A stretch of DNA of 37,879 nucleotides from Staphylococcus pasteuri (GCF_003970495.1 NZ_RXWW01000018.1:1-37879); one strand, 5' to 3'; positions 1-8,880 are shown, counted from the stretch's first letter. Notes: generated from the letters alone by a model not told the origin. Numbers and translations are program-made.

Positions 1-139
1 TTATATGTGTCTCGTCATTTCAATACAATAACTTTTATATACTTTTCACTATTAAACATGTACTTTAAAATGTTGAATTTCTAAACAAAATTTAGACTTA
101 AATTTAATATTTGTAATAGATAAAATGCTTACTATGTTA

Positions 140-145
140 TATAAT
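140..145 (+). promoter_or_regulatory. Candidate -10 box of sarV
   Basis: A perfect TATAAT lies 69 bases before the sarV start codon. The hexamer 17 bases upstream (TAGATA, 117-122) is a poor -35, so the promoter would be weak or activator-dependent, as might suit a regulator controlled by other Sar-family proteins. The rest of 1-139 is AT-rich and shows no gene. Confidence 0.4.
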
Positions 146-213
146 AAAGTTAAGCAATTTAATTGTACAATACAAACATAACATCTAAGAATCAACATAG
201 GAGGCATTTTAAT

Positions 214-564
214 ATGAATAATAAAGTACAAGGGTTTATTGCATCTGAAAGAGAACTAAGTCAACTTAAGCACTGGTTAAAAACATCTTATCGCACTTCA
301 ATTGAAGAATTTGTCGTTTTATACAAAGTCTTTGAAGGTGAGAAGATTAGTGGTAAAGAATTAAGAGATACGTTACATTTTGAAATGTTATGGGACACAA
401 GTAAAATTGATGTGATTATCCGTAAGATTTATAAAAAAGAACTTATTTCAAAATTACGTTCAGAAACAGATGAGCGACAAGTTTACTACTTCTTTAACGC
501 AAAGCAAAAGAAATTAATGGATAAAATGATAAACGAAATCGAAGCAATTAGTATTGCAAACTAA
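214..564 (+). CDS. sarV: SarA-family transcriptional regulator SarV
   Basis: This 116-residue protein belongs to the staphylococcal SarA family of small winged-helix DNA-binding proteins, which act as homodimers in the cytoplasm. Residues 45-75 form the recognition-helix region, and the family signature D86-E87-R88 sits in the wing within LRSETDERQ. The length and the run [16 protein letters not shown] match SarV, which in S. aureus influences autolysis genes and is repressed by SarA and MgrA (family knowledge). The start at 214 is chosen because AGGAGG (199-204) precedes it by 9 bases; an in-frame ATG at 163 would add 17 residues without a ribosome binding site. The gene is a single unit ending in a terminator shared with the convergent MFS gene. 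The target genes here are not visible. Confidence 0.88.
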   Translation: MNNKVQGFIASERELSQLKHWLKTSYRTSIEEFVVLYKVFEGEKISGKELRDTLHFEMLWDTSKIDVIIRKIYKKELISKLRSETDERQVYYFFNAKQKKLMDKMINEIEAISIAN

Positions 565-576
565 ATATATAAAATA

Positions 577-618
577 AAAGCTAGAGACATCATCTTTAAT
601 GTGATGTCTCTAGCTTTT
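577..618. terminator. Bidirectional intrinsic terminator between sarV and the MFS gene
   Basis: A 17-bp perfect stem (577-593 with 602-618, core GCTAGAGACATCA) has an 8-base loop. It is flanked by A-runs on the left and T-runs on the right, so it can end transcription of sarV on the plus strand and the marR-MFS operon on the minus strand. Confidence 0.85.
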
Positions 619-638
619 TAATTTATTTGTAGTAACTA

Positions 639-1844
639 CTATTCATATGAATATGTGTTTTTAACTTTTTTACCATGAACAAAGAAATATACAATTGTAG
701 TTAGAATGCCTAAAATAGCCATTGCTCCATAAATTTGACTATATGAAATCATATGTGTAAATAAACCTAAGAATGAAGGACCGAAGCCAATACCAACATC
801 TAATCCGATAAAGTAAGTTGATGTAGCTAAGCCATACTTAAATGAAGGTGATACTTTAATTGAAATAGCTTGCATTGATGAAGAAAGGTTACCGTAACCA
901 ATACCTAGTAATACACCAGAAAGTAATAATAATCCACTATTAAAACTAAACATTAAACAAATGAAACTTAGTATAAGAGCAATAAATGAAGGGTAAACGA
1001 CTACATTTTCATTTTTACTATCCATTAAACGACCGGCAATAGGGCGTGTAACTAAAGAAGCCACTGCGTAGAAAATAAAGAAGTAACTAGCCGCACTGAC
1101 TAAATCACGTTGCTCAGCAAAAGCTTGTAAGTACGTTAATATCGCTGCATAAGTAATACCAACTAATAACATAACAATTGCAACTGGTACAGCTTCTTTA
1201 GCGATGAAATTATGAATACTAAAACCATTTGAACTTGTGGAATTTTGTTCTTTATTCGTAGGATTAAAATCAATATTAATAAATAAGGATAAGATAAGTC
1301 CTAAAATGCCTAACACAATACATAACGTAAATAGTAAGGTGATAGAAAATGCATTCAGTAACAAAATACCAAAGAAAGGACCAACAGCTGTACCTAAAAC
1401 TAAACTTAGTGAAAATAAGCTAATGCCTTCACTTTTACGTGTTTGTGGTGTGACATAAGCTGCGATAGTACCAGTTGCTGTTGTAGCAATTGCAGTTGCA
1501 ATACCGTTGATTAAACGTACAAACATTAAGAAATAAATATTACCAGGAATAAAATACAATGCTTGAGTTATCACAAGACAGAAAAGACCAAACATTAAAA
1601 TCTTTTTAGGACCAAATGTATTTACATATTTACCCGTTCCAAAACGACCAATTAATGATCCCACAATAAATAACCCCACGACTAGTCCAGCTAAACTATC
1701 AGATGCATGATATTCAGATTTACTATAGCCTGCGATGACTACAATCAATAAATACATACATAAGTACACGAAAAAATTTATGATGAAATTAAGATTGAAG
1801 CGTTTAGTAAAGATAGGTGCTTTAATAGATGAAGTTTCACTCAT
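639..1844 (-). CDS. MFS transporter, probable drug/metabolite exporter
   Basis: The 401-residue protein has the size and hydrophobic pattern of a 12-helix major facilitator. The first helix is at about residues 15-38, and the loop between helices 2 and 3 carries the MFS motif A remnant GRFGTGKYVNTFGPKK (about 67-82). A hydrophilic central loop around residues 190-210 separates the two six-helix halves. It likely exports a small molecule by proton antiport across the cytoplasmic membrane; the substrate is unknown. The start codon overlaps the last four bases of the upstream marR gene, so the two are translationally coupled, and AAGGAG lies inside the marR end. The pairing with a MarR regulator suggests an inducible exporter. 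Confidence 0.85.
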   Translation of the reverse strand: MSETSSIKAPIFTKRFNLNFIINFFVYLCMYLLIVVIAGYSKSEYHASDSLAGLVVGLFIVGSLIGRFGTGKYVNTFGPKKILMFGLFCLVITQALYFIPGNIYFLMFVRLINGIATAIATTATGTIAAYVTPQTRKSEGISLFSLSLVLGTAVGPFFGILLLNAFSITLLFTLCIVLGILGLILSLFINIDFNPTNKEQNSTSSNGFSIHNFIAKEAVPVAIVMLLVGITYAAILTYLQAFAEQRDLVSAASYFFIFYAVASLVTRPIAGRLMDSKNENVVVYPSFIALILSFICLMFSFNSGLLLLSGVLLGIGYGNLSSSMQAISIKVSPSFKYGLATSTYFIGLDVGIGFGPSFLGLFTHMISYSQIYGAMAILGILTTIVYFFVHGKKVKNTYSYE

Positions 1845-2275
1845 TCTTGACTCTCCTTTAGTATTGTTTCATAAATAATTGACATTGAATTAGTAATTTC
1901 TGTCAGTTGTTGCTCATTTATACCAGATTTTTCAATAATTTCATCCTGTATTTCATTTACCTCTTTATTGATAGTTTCAAAAAATTGTCGACCTTCTTCA
2001 GTTAAACTTAACCATTTTTGTCGTTTATCATTTCCAGTAGTATAAGAAATTAATTCTCTTTCGAGTAAAACTTTAATAAATTTTCTAGCAGTCGGTTTTT
2101 CTATAGCACGACGATAAGATATATTAACTAAGGTCGTTGGTTGAAATTGCGCAATATCTTTTAAAACGAGCCATTGGCCAGTATGAATATTATGTCGTTC
2201 TAATATAGGCTGAGTTAATTTAATATAAGGTCGATAAATACTAATAAAACTATTGAAAAATTTGTTGTTAATCAT
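1841..2275 (-). CDS. MarR-family transcriptional regulator
   Basis: The 144-residue protein has the MarR winged-helix layout. N-terminal dimerisation helices are followed by an HTH at about residues 48-75. The wing carries the typical DKRQ run inside TTGNDKRQKWLSLTEEG, and a C-terminal helix returns to the dimer interface. MarR proteins are dimeric repressors released by phenolic or drug-like ligands or by oxidation; no conspicuous cysteine sensor is seen here. The ATG at 2275 is chosen over the GTG at 2281 because the ribosome binding site GAGGTG (2281-2286) overlaps the GTG. It is first in a two-gene operon with the MFS exporter, and a palindrome 26-41 bases upstream is the likely autoregulatory operator. 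Confidence 0.87.
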   Translation of the reverse strand: MINNKFFNSFISIYRPYIKLTQPILERHNIHTGQWLVLKDIAQFQPTTLVNISYRRAIEKPTARKFIKVLLERELISYTTGNDKRQKWLSLTEEGRQFFETINKEVNEIQDEIIEKSGINEQQLTEITNSMSIIYETILKESQE

Positions 2276-2301
2276 GAGCACACCTCAAAATTTATAATTT
2301 A

Positions 2302-2316
2302 GTTAGCTTAGCTAAC
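2302..2316. promoter_or_regulatory. Inverted repeat, candidate MarR operator
   Basis: GTTAGC-TTA-GCTAAC is a perfect 6-bp inverted repeat with a 3-base centre. It lies 26-41 bases upstream of the marR start, in the expected position of the operon promoter. MarR repressors usually bind such 15-20 bp palindromes over their own promoter, so autorepression is the natural reading; binding is inferred, not shown. Confidence 0.6.
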
Positions 2317-2453
2317 CTTTTTGAAACGCAAGATTCATTATAAAACTAAAAGCAATATTTTTCAATACCAATTTAAAGTAAGTTTTTAGAAGTATAATAC
2401 TTTCAATTTTGTTAAAATAAGAACTGAGAAATGAATAAAAAGGGGACAAAAAG

Positions 2454-3215
2454 ATGGATTTGAAATTTGATCATATCATTCATTATATTGATCAATTAGA
2501 GCAATTTAAGTTTCCAGGTAACCTTATCACGTTGCATTCAGGTGGAAAACACAATAAATTTGGAACATTTAATAAGTTATCGTATATAAATGGAAATTAC
2601 ATAGAATTTTTAGATGTAGAAGATCAAGAAAAATTGCAGAAATTAGCTAAAACTGAAGAGGGAAGAGTATCATTTGCTACTAAAATAGCTCAAGATCATT
2701 TTAAACAAGGATTCAAAACCATTTGTTTAAGAACAAATAATATTGACGCTATTAAGCAAACACTGGAAGAACGTAATATAGAAGTTATCGGTCCAGTAAA
2801 TATGGAGAGAGAAACTAAAAAAGGTGAAAAAATAACTTGGCGACTTTTATATATTGCTGATCCTAGTTATATGGTTAAACCACCATTTTTCATACAATGG
2901 GATCAAGGTGAAGCTAATCGAGATGCACAGTTAAGACCTTTATATCAAACCCAATTCTCTATAGAGATGATAATGATTACTACTAGTCAACGAGAAAAGA
3001 CAGTACAAAACTGGCAAAATTGGTTTGATATGCAAGTTGTAAATGAAACTGATAAATACACTGATTTAATTTTAAAAGAAGATCAAATGTACTTTAGAAT
3101 TGAAGATGGTAAAGAATCTGGTTATCACACTATCGTGTTTAAAGACGCTGAAGCAACATCACCTTATTCAATATATATAAGAGGTGCAAAATATCGTTTT
3201 GAACCTAATAATTAA
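2454..3215 (+). CDS. VOC-fold (glyoxalase-like domain) protein
   Basis: The 253-residue protein begins with DHIIHYIDQL, the typical first strand and helix of vicinal-oxygen-chelate modules. It then has the NGNYIEFLDV strand near residue 55, a pattern seen in the glyoxalase_3-like family. A second, weaker half spans about residues 160-250. Proteins of this fold bind a metal or a small ligand and include isomerases, dioxygenases and resistance proteins; the substrate is unknown here. AAGGGG about ten bases before the ATG supports the start. It is transcribed divergently from marR and overlaps the convergent small membrane gene by four bases at its end. It could share control with the MarR operator, but that is speculation. 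Confidence 0.75.
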   Translation: MDLKFDHIIHYIDQLEQFKFPGNLITLHSGGKHNKFGTFNKLSYINGNYIEFLDVEDQEKLQKLAKTEEGRVSFATKIAQDHFKQGFKTICLRTNNIDAIKQTLEERNIEVIGPVNMERETKKGEKITWRLLYIADPSYMVKPPFFIQWDQGEANRDAQLRPLYQTQFSIEMIMITTSQREKTVQNWQNWFDMQVVNETDKYTDLILKEDQMYFRIEDGKESGYHTIVFKDAEATSPYSIYIRGAKYRFEPNN

Positions 3216-3463
3216 TATAGATAAGTATAAGCACTTTGTATGATAATGGCGATATGGACAACTACAATAATAATCGAAGCAATACTTAAATACATGCTAA
3301 ATTGAGTTGTTCTAATAAGTAAAAAGAACAATGATAAAACGAAACTAAATGCAGCCAGTATGACTCTTAAGCTAAAATATTGGACTGTTAAATCATTATT
3401 CAAACTAATGACAATGATAAGAGCGTTTAAGATGATAAATAAAATTAATAGCGTTGGACGCAA
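3212..3463 (-). CDS. Small membrane protein, unknown function
   Basis: The predicted 83-residue protein is almost wholly hydrophobic, with about three transmembrane helices (roughly residues 3-22, 28-50 and 55-80) and few charges. I do not recognise a function; it resembles short conserved staphylococcal membrane proteins found beside femX. The start is most likely TTG at 3463, because AGAGGTG (3470-3476) stands six bases before it. The alternative GTG at 3472 lies inside that ribosome binding site. Its stop overlaps the stop of the convergent VOC gene by four bases, leaving no room for a terminator between them. Confidence 0.65.
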   Translation of the reverse strand: MRPTLLILFIILNALIIVISLNNDLTVQYFSLRVILAAFSFVLSLFFLLIRTTQFSMYLSIASIIIVVVHIAIIIQSAYTYLY

Positions 3464-3608
3464 TTTGAACACCTCTTTCGTAAGAATTTTAGTGTTTTAT
3501 TATACCAATTTTAAAACTGCTTTAAAAATTATTTAGCTGAAATAAAATAACTTATAGTAATTAAAGAACATGTTTTTAATGTTGTTGTAGATTCATTTAT
3601 GTGTTTTA

Positions 3609-3637
3609 TCGACACCCATAGATAGACGTTGTATAAT
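3609..3637 (+). promoter_or_regulatory. Sigma-A-type promoter of femX
   Basis: TCGACA (3609-3614) and TATAAT (3632-3637) are separated by exactly 17 bases and lie about 40 bases upstream of the femX start. The -10 is a perfect consensus, consistent with constitutive expression of an essential gene. Confidence 0.7.
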
Positions 3638-3674
3638 TATAGTTATTGTTAATAAAAAGGAGATATTATAAACC

Positions 3675-4925
3675 ATGGAAAAGATGAATATCACTAATCA
3701 AGAACATGACGCATTTGTAAAATCTCATCCAAATGGCGATTTACTGCAACTTACGAAATGGGCAGAAACAAAGAAATTGACTGGATGGTATTCAAGAAGA
3801 ATTGCGATAGGTGAAAATGGTGAAATTAAGGGCGTTGGACAATTATTATTCAAAAAAATTCCGAAACTACCATTTACATTATGTTATGTATCTAGAGGAT
3901 TTGTAACTGATTACGATAATAAAGAAGCATTATCACAATTATTAGAAGAAGCGAAAAAAGTAGCTAAAGAAGAAAAAGCTTACGCAATTAAAATAGATCC
4001 AGACGTTGAAGTAGAACACGGTGCTGAAGCATTGAAAAATTTACGTAATTTAGGATTTAAGCATAAAGGATTTAAAGAAGGTTTATCTAAAGATTATATT
4101 CAACCAAGAATGACAATGATCACACCAATTGATAAATCTGATGAAGATATTATTCAAAGTTTTGAAAGACGAAATCGCTCTAAAGTGAGATTAGCATTAA
4201 AAAGAGGTACGAAAGTTGAAAGAGCTGGTAGAGAAGGATTAAAAACATTCGCACATTTAATGCAAATTACAGGAGAACGAGATGGATTCTTAACTAGAGA
4301 TATTAGTTACTTTGAAAATATATATGATGCATTACATGAAGATGGCGATGCAGAATTGTTCTTAGTTAAATTAGAACCAAAACCAGTGCTTGAAACAGTG
4401 AATTCAGAAATTAAAGAATTAGAAAATGAAATTGAAAAACTTCAAAATAAAAAGCAAGATAAAAAAACACTAAATAAAATCAATGATGCTAATAATAAAA
4501 TTAAAAAATCTCAAGATTTAAAAGATGATTTATTAAGACTTGAAAAAGAACATCCAGAAGGTATTTATTTATCAGGTGCATTATTAATGTTTGCAGGTAG
4601 TAAATCTTATTACTTATATGGTGCTTCATCTAATGACTTCCGAGATTTCTTACCTAATCATCATATGCAATATACTATGATGAAATATGCTCGTGATCAC
4701 GGAGCTAAAACATATGATTTTGGTGGAACGGATAATAATCCAGACAAAGATTCAGACCATTACGGATTATGGACATTTAAAAAAGTATGGGGAACTTACT
4801 TAAGTGAAAAAATTGGTGAATTTGATTATGTTTTAAATCAACCACTTTACCAGCTTATTGAACAAGTTAAACCAAAATTAACAAAAGCTAAAATTAAACT
4901 ATCACGAAAATTAAAGCGTAAATAG
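3675..4925 (+). CDS. femX: FemX (FmhB), lipid II:glycine glycyltransferase
   Basis: The 416-residue protein matches staphylococcal FemX, which uses glycyl-tRNA to add the first glycine to the lysine of lipid II at the inner face of the membrane. This starts the pentaglycine bridge; FemA and FemB add the rest. Two GNAT-like lobes are seen (about 1-150 and 151-400), with conserved stretches FERRNRSKVRLALKRGT (163-179) and YDFGGTDN near the C-terminus. Between them, residues about 240-292 form a charged antiparallel coiled-coil arm, typical of Fem enzymes and the most variable part; it is a few residues shorter than the S. aureus protein as I recall it (421). FemX is essential in S. aureus. The gene has its own promoter and terminator. 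Confidence 0.95.
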   Translation: MEKMNITNQEHDAFVKSHPNGDLLQLTKWAETKKLTGWYSRRIAIGENGEIKGVGQLLFKKIPKLPFTLCYVSRGFVTDYDNKEALSQLLEEAKKVAKEEKAYAIKIDPDVEVEHGAEALKNLRNLGFKHKGFKEGLSKDYIQPRMTMITPIDKSDEDIIQSFERRNRSKVRLALKRGTKVERAGREGLKTFAHLMQITGERDGFLTRDISYFENIYDALHEDGDAELFLVKLEPKPVLETVNSEIKELENEIEKLQNKKQDKKTLNKINDANNKIKKSQDLKDDLLRLEKEHPEGIYLSGALLMFAGSKSYYLYGASSNDFRDFLPNHHMQYTMMKYARDHGAKTYDFGGTDNNPDKDSDHYGLWTFKKVWGTYLSEKIGEFDYVLNQPLYQLIEQVKPKLTKAKIKLSRKLKRK

Positions 4926-4935
4926 ATTTTTTATT

Positions 4936-4976
4936 ATCTGAACGATTCTATAAATAAAGAACGTTCAGATTTTTTT
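4936..4976 (+). terminator. Intrinsic terminator of femX
   Basis: A 9-bp stem (ATCTGAACG at 4936-4944 with CGTTCAGAT at 4962-4970) is followed by an unbroken T-run to 4976. It separates femX from the RND transporter gene. Confidence 0.8.
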
Positions 4977-5043
4977 AGAATCATTTTTTAAAATAATAGA
5001 ATATAGCACTATATATAAATTGATAAAAGGGGACACTAATTAT

Positions 5044-8000
5044 ATGATCAAAAAGCTATTGCAATTTTCTTTAGGCAATAAGTTCGCAATATTCTTGATG
5101 GTATTACTCGTTATTTTAGGTGGAGTGTATGCTAGTGCCAAGTTAAAACTTGAATTATTACCGGACGTAGAGAATCCTATGATCTCAGTTCAAACAACAA
5201 TGCCTGGTGCCACACCACAAACTACTCAAGATGAGATTAGCAGTAAAATAGATAGTCAAGTTAGATCGATGGCATATGTTAAAAGCGTTAAAACTGAATC
5301 TATCCAAAATGCTTCAATTGTAACTGTAGAATATAATAATGATACAGACATGGATAAAGCTGAGGAACAGTTAAAAAAAGAAATTGATAAAATTAAATTC
5401 AAAGACGGGGTCAGTGATCCTGAATTAACAAGAAATTCTATGGATGCATTTCCTATCGTAGCTTATTCTTTAACAGATAAAGATAATGATTTAAAATCAG
5501 TAACTAAAAAATTAAACCAGCAACTTATTCCAAAATTACAAACAATCGATGGTGTTCAAAATGCTCAATTAAATGGCCAAACAAATCGTGAAGTAACATT
5601 AAAGTTCAAGCAAAAAGAACTTGATGAAAAAGGTGTTACAGCAGATGATGTCGAAAACTATTTAAAAACAGCGACTCGAGAAACGCCGCTAGGGCTTTTC
5701 CAATTTGGAGATACTGACAAATCTATCGTTGTCGATGGACAGTTTACATCAGTCAATGCACTGAAAAACTTAAAAATCCCTGCAACGATTGCCGGACAAG
5801 GACAAAGTAGTGATAGCAGCGACGATGGAGAGAGCGACAGCTTAATGCCATCTGATCAATCATCAGCGTCCGCTGCCAGTTCTAAACAAAGTTCATCAGG
5901 CTCTATGCCTTCATTTAAATTAAAAGACGTAGCTAATGTTACGGTTGGTGATGAACGTACATCCATTTCGAAAACGAATGGAAAAGATGCGGTAAATTTA
6001 CAAATAACTAAGGCTCAAGATGCTAATACCGTTCAAGTTGCAAAAGATGTACAGAAAAAAGTAGATGAATTTGAAAAAAATAATAGCGAAATGAAAGCTA
6101 TTAAAACGATGGATACTGCTAAACCAATTGAAGATTCTTTATATACAATGATTGAAAAAGCAGCATTAGGAACAATCGTAGCTATCGTAGTTATATTGTT
6201 ATTCTTAAGAAATATAAGAACAACAGCTATTTCAGTCGTTTCAATACCAATGTCAATATTAATTGCACTCGTAGCATTGAAATTATCTAATGTGTCACTA
6301 AATATATTGACTTTAGGAGCATTAACAGTAGCTATCGGACGAGTTATAGATGATTCTATCGTTGTGGTTGAAAATATATATAGACGTTTATCTGATAAAA
6401 ATGAACAACTCAAAGGTGATTCATTAATCATAAACGCAACAACTGAAGTGTTTAAACCAATACTATCTTCAACATTGGTTACTATTATTGTGTTCTTGCC
6501 ATTAGCATTTGTGTCAGGGTCTGTTGGTGAAATGTTCAGACCATTCGCACTCGCAATTACATTCAGTTTATTAGCTTCATTATTAGTATCAATCACAGTA
6601 GTTCCAGCGCTAGGTTCTACGCTATTTAGAAAAGGAATCCAAACTAAACCTCAAAAACAAAAGCATGGGGTAGTTAGTGAGGGGTATAAAAAGGTATTAA
6701 ATTGGTCACTTAATCATAAGTGGATCGTCATTATAATTAGTATTGTATTACTAGTTGGAAGTATTGGATTAGGTGCTGCAAAATTAGGCACAAGTTACAT
6801 TTCATCAGGAGATAATAAATTCATGGCGTTAACTTATACGCCTAAACCAGGTGAAACTGAAAAATCAGTGCTCGAACATGGTGAACAAGTTCAAAAGTAT
6901 TTAAAATCTAAAGATAAAGTTAACACTGTTCAATATTCTGTAGGAGGGCCAACACCATCTGATCCTACTGGTAGTACAAATAGTATGGCGTTGATGGTAG
7001 ATTATGATAAAGATACGCCAAACTTTGAAGAAGAGCCAGATAAAGTATTAAAACATGTTGATTCATTTAAACATCCTGGTCAATGGAAGAACCAAGATTT
7101 AGGTACTGGTGCTGGAAATGTTTCTATTGAAGTAACAGTTAAAGGTCCATCAACGGATGCTATTAAAGGTACTGTTCATAAAATTGAAAGCACTATGAAA
7201 GATGTTAAAGGTATCAATAATGTTAAATCAGATTTATCACAAACATACGATCAATATGAAGTAAAAGTCGATCAAAATAAAGCGGCAGATAATGGAATAT
7301 CAGCTAGTCAGCTTGCGATGAATTTAAATGAAAACTTACCAGAAAAAACAATTACGACAGTTAAAGAAAACGATAAGAAAATAGATGTTAAAGTAAAACA
7401 AAACAAGCAAACTGATTGGTCACAAAGTAAATTAGAAAATATTAAATTGAAAAAACCAACAGGTGGTTCAATTAAATTAAGTGAAATTGCTAGTCTTAAA
7501 AAATCAACTACACCAAGTAAATTGACTCAAGAAGATGGTGACTATTCAACTACAGTTTCAGGTAAGATTACGACAAGTGATGTAGGTGGTACTTCACAAA
7601 AAGTAATGTCTAAAATTAATAAAATTGATAAACCACATAGCGTAAAAGTGAATGTTGGAGGCGCAACTGATGACATCAACTCTGCTATATCTCAACTTGC
7701 AATAGCTATGTTAGCAGCAATAATTATAGTGTATCTTATATTAGTAATTACATTTAAAGGTGGATTAGCTCCATTCACTATTTTATTCTCATTACCATTT
7801 ACAATAATAGGTGTTGTATTATCACTTGTGATTACAGGCGAAACTATCTCAGTACCTAGTTTAATTGGTATGTTGATGTTAATTGGTATTGTTGTTACAA
7901 ATGCCATTGTTTTGATAGATAGAGTTATTAATAATGAAAAATCAGGCATGGATATGAAAACTGCTTTAATTGAAGCGGGAGGAACGAGAATTCGTCCTAT

Positions 8001-8208
8001 ATTAATGACAGCAATAGCAACTATAGGTGCTTTAGTACCGTTGTTATTTGGTGAAGATAGTTCTATCTTAATATCTAAAGGAATGGCAGCAACTGTTATT
8101 GGAGGACTAATATCTTCAACAATATTAACGCTTGTTGTTGTTCCAGTAATTTACGAAATTTTATTCACAATTAAAGATAAAATTTATCGTAAACTAAACA
8201 GAAAATAA
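5044..8208 (+). CDS. RND-family (AcrB/SwrC-like) transporter
   Basis: This 1054-residue protein has the resistance-nodulation-division architecture: helix 1 (about 10-30), a large extracellular porter loop, helices 2-6, a second large loop and helices 8-12. The helix-4 proton-relay aspartates are present (D436-D437 in RVIDDSIVVVEN). In helix 10 the AcrB lysine is replaced (T952-N953 in VVTNAIVLID), as is common in the Gram-positive SwrC branch. Residues 252-288 form a serine/aspartate-rich low-complexity insert. The ATG at 5044 is chosen because AAAGGGGA lies about ten bases before it; the ATG at 5020 precedes that site. The S. aureus homologue (SA2056) was reported to interact with FemB, PBP1 and PBP2, which fits its place next to femX. 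The substrate is unknown. Confidence 0.88.
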   Translation: MIKKLLQFSLGNKFAIFLMVLLVILGGVYASAKLKLELLPDVENPMISVQTTMPGATPQTTQDEISSKIDSQVRSMAYVKSVKTESIQNASIVTVEYNNDTDMDKAEEQLKKEIDKIKFKDGVSDPELTRNSMDAFPIVAYSLTDKDNDLKSVTKKLNQQLIPKLQTIDGVQNAQLNGQTNREVTLKFKQKELDEKGVTADDVENYLKTATRETPLGLFQFGDTDKSIVVDGQFTSVNALKNLKIPATIAGQGQSSDSSDDGESDSLMPSDQSSASAASSKQSSSGSMPSFKLKDVANVTVGDERTSISKTNGKDAVNLQITKAQDANTVQVAKDVQKKVDEFEKNNSEMKAIKTMDTAKPIEDSLYTMIEKAALGTIVAIVVILLFLRNIRTTAISVVSIPMSILIALVALKLSNVSLNILTLGALTVAIGRVIDDSIVVVENIYRRLSDKNEQLKGDSLIINATTEVFKPILSSTLVTIIVFLPLAFVSGSVGEMFRPFALAITFSLLASLLVSITVVPALGSTLFRKGIQTKPQKQKHGVVSEGYKKVLNWSLNHKWIVIIISIVLLVGSIGLGAAKLGTSYISSGDNKFMALTYTPKPGETEKSVLEHGEQVQKYLKSKDKVNTVQYSVGGPTPSDPTGSTNSMALMVDYDKDTPNFEEEPDKVLKHVDSFKHPGQWKNQDLGTGAGNVSIEVTVKGPSTDAIKGTVHKIESTMKDVKGINNVKSDLSQTYDQYEVKVDQNKAADNGISASQLAMNLNENLPEKTITTVKENDKKIDVKVKQNKQTDWSQSKLENIKLKKPTGGSIKLSEIASLKKSTTPSKLTQEDGDYSTTVSGKITTSDVGGTSQKVMSKINKIDKPHSVKVNVGGATDDINSAISQLAIAMLAAIIIVYLILVITFKGGLAPFTILFSLPFTIIGVVLSLVITGETISVPSLIGMLMLIGIVVTNAIVLIDRVINNEKSGMDMKTALIEAGGTRIRPILMTAIATIGALVPLLFGEDSSILISKGMAATVIGGLISSTILTLVVVPVIYEILFTIKDKIYRKLNRK

Positions 8209-8212
8209 TAAA

Positions 8213-8250
8213 AAAAGCATCATTCCTCCAAAAAGGAATGATGCTTTTTA
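8213..8250. terminator. Bidirectional intrinsic terminator after the RND gene
   Basis: A perfect 15-bp stem (8213-8227 with 8234-8248, core GCATCATTCCT) has a 6-base loop, an A-run on the left and a T-run on the right. It serves the RND gene on the plus strand and the small membrane gene on the minus strand. Confidence 0.88.
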
Positions 8251-8252
8251 CT

Positions 8253-8570
8253 TTAGTATAAAATTAAAGTTAGAATGATATAAATCACGAACAAACCGAT
8301 TGATAATATATTTAAAATATTAACGCCTTTATCATCATTCTTAAGTGTTTTAAATGCAGTAACTTCTACATTTCCAACTAAAAGTAGCAACACTATAAAT
8401 ACCCACCAGTTCTCACTAGGGAACTGCATCGTTGTAATTGCTACAACAAATAACAATAATATACCCATTATGATTCTTAAAATTCTAGTGAAAATTGAAT
8501 TCATCTTGAATATACTTATGTAACTTACAATTAAGTATAGTAAAGGCAATAAAATTAAGTATAATTTCAT
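8253..8570 (-). CDS. Small membrane protein, unknown function
   Basis: The 105-residue protein has about four hydrophobic helices (roughly 3-20, 27-46, 50-67 and 83-104) and no catalytic motif. I recognise it only as a conserved staphylococcal membrane protein of unknown role. The ATG at 8570 is preceded by AAAGGATG about ten bases upstream. It ends directly at the shared terminator with the RND gene. The 55-residue gene lies upstream on the same strand with a gap of about 100 bases, so the two could be cotranscribed. Confidence 0.7.
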   Translation of the reverse strand: MKLYLILLPLLYLIVSYISIFKMNSIFTRILRIIMGILLLFVVAITTMQFPSENWWVFIVLLLLVGNVEVTAFKTLKNDDKGVNILNILSIGLFVIYIILTLILY

Positions 8571-8669
8571 GAGTTGACATCCTTTCTTTTCCGAATATAT
8601 ATTAGCACGTTCACATACTTATGACTAGGATGTCTAACGAAATGTAGTTAAATTGTGACATGTAATTAA

Positions 8670-8837
8670 TTATTGATCATTTATTTGCTTTCTTACATTG
8701 GCCATTTCTTTCTCAATTTCTTCAAGCTGATTGACTAAAGGATCGATATTTTGATTTAATGACTCGCGCTTTTCTAAGTCACCTTGTAGTCTAGTATAAT
8801 CATATTTTAGTTCTGTTAATTTACTTTCTAAATCCAT
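8670..8837 (-). CDS. 55-residue coiled-coil protein (SE1832-family-like)
   Basis: A short reading frame with AAGGAG (8848-8853) ten bases before its ATG encodes 55 residues starting MDLESKLTEL and ending RKQINDQ. It is highly charged, with heptad-like leucine spacing (L3, L7, L10, L17, L21 and L34, L38, I41), so it should form a helical hairpin or coiled coil. There is no signal or membrane segment. From memory it resembles a small conserved Staphylococcus group catalogued as SE1832 family protein; its function is unknown. A good extended -10 box (8872-8877) stands upstream. The well-placed start signals and protein-like composition argue for a real gene despite its size. Confidence 0.75.
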   Translation of the reverse strand: MDLESKLTELKYDYTRLQGDLEKRESLNQNIDPLVNQLEEIEKEMANVRKQINDQ

Positions 8838-8871
8838 TATACAATCGCTCCTTAAATTAAAGTATGATTAA

Positions 8872-8880
8872 ATTATAGCA
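8872..8880 (-). promoter_or_regulatory. Extended -10 promoter of the 55-residue gene
   Basis: Reading the minus strand, TGC-TATAAT (8880 to 8872) forms a perfect extended -10 element about 35 bases upstream of the start codon. The -35 hexamer (TTTAGA, 8895-8900) is weak, as is usual with an extended -10. Confidence 0.55.

Noticed and set aside
6033-6596. Antisense reading frame of 187 codons inside the RND transporter gene
   Set aside because: No ribosome binding site or protein-like pattern; it mirrors the codon bias of the membrane helices on the other strand.
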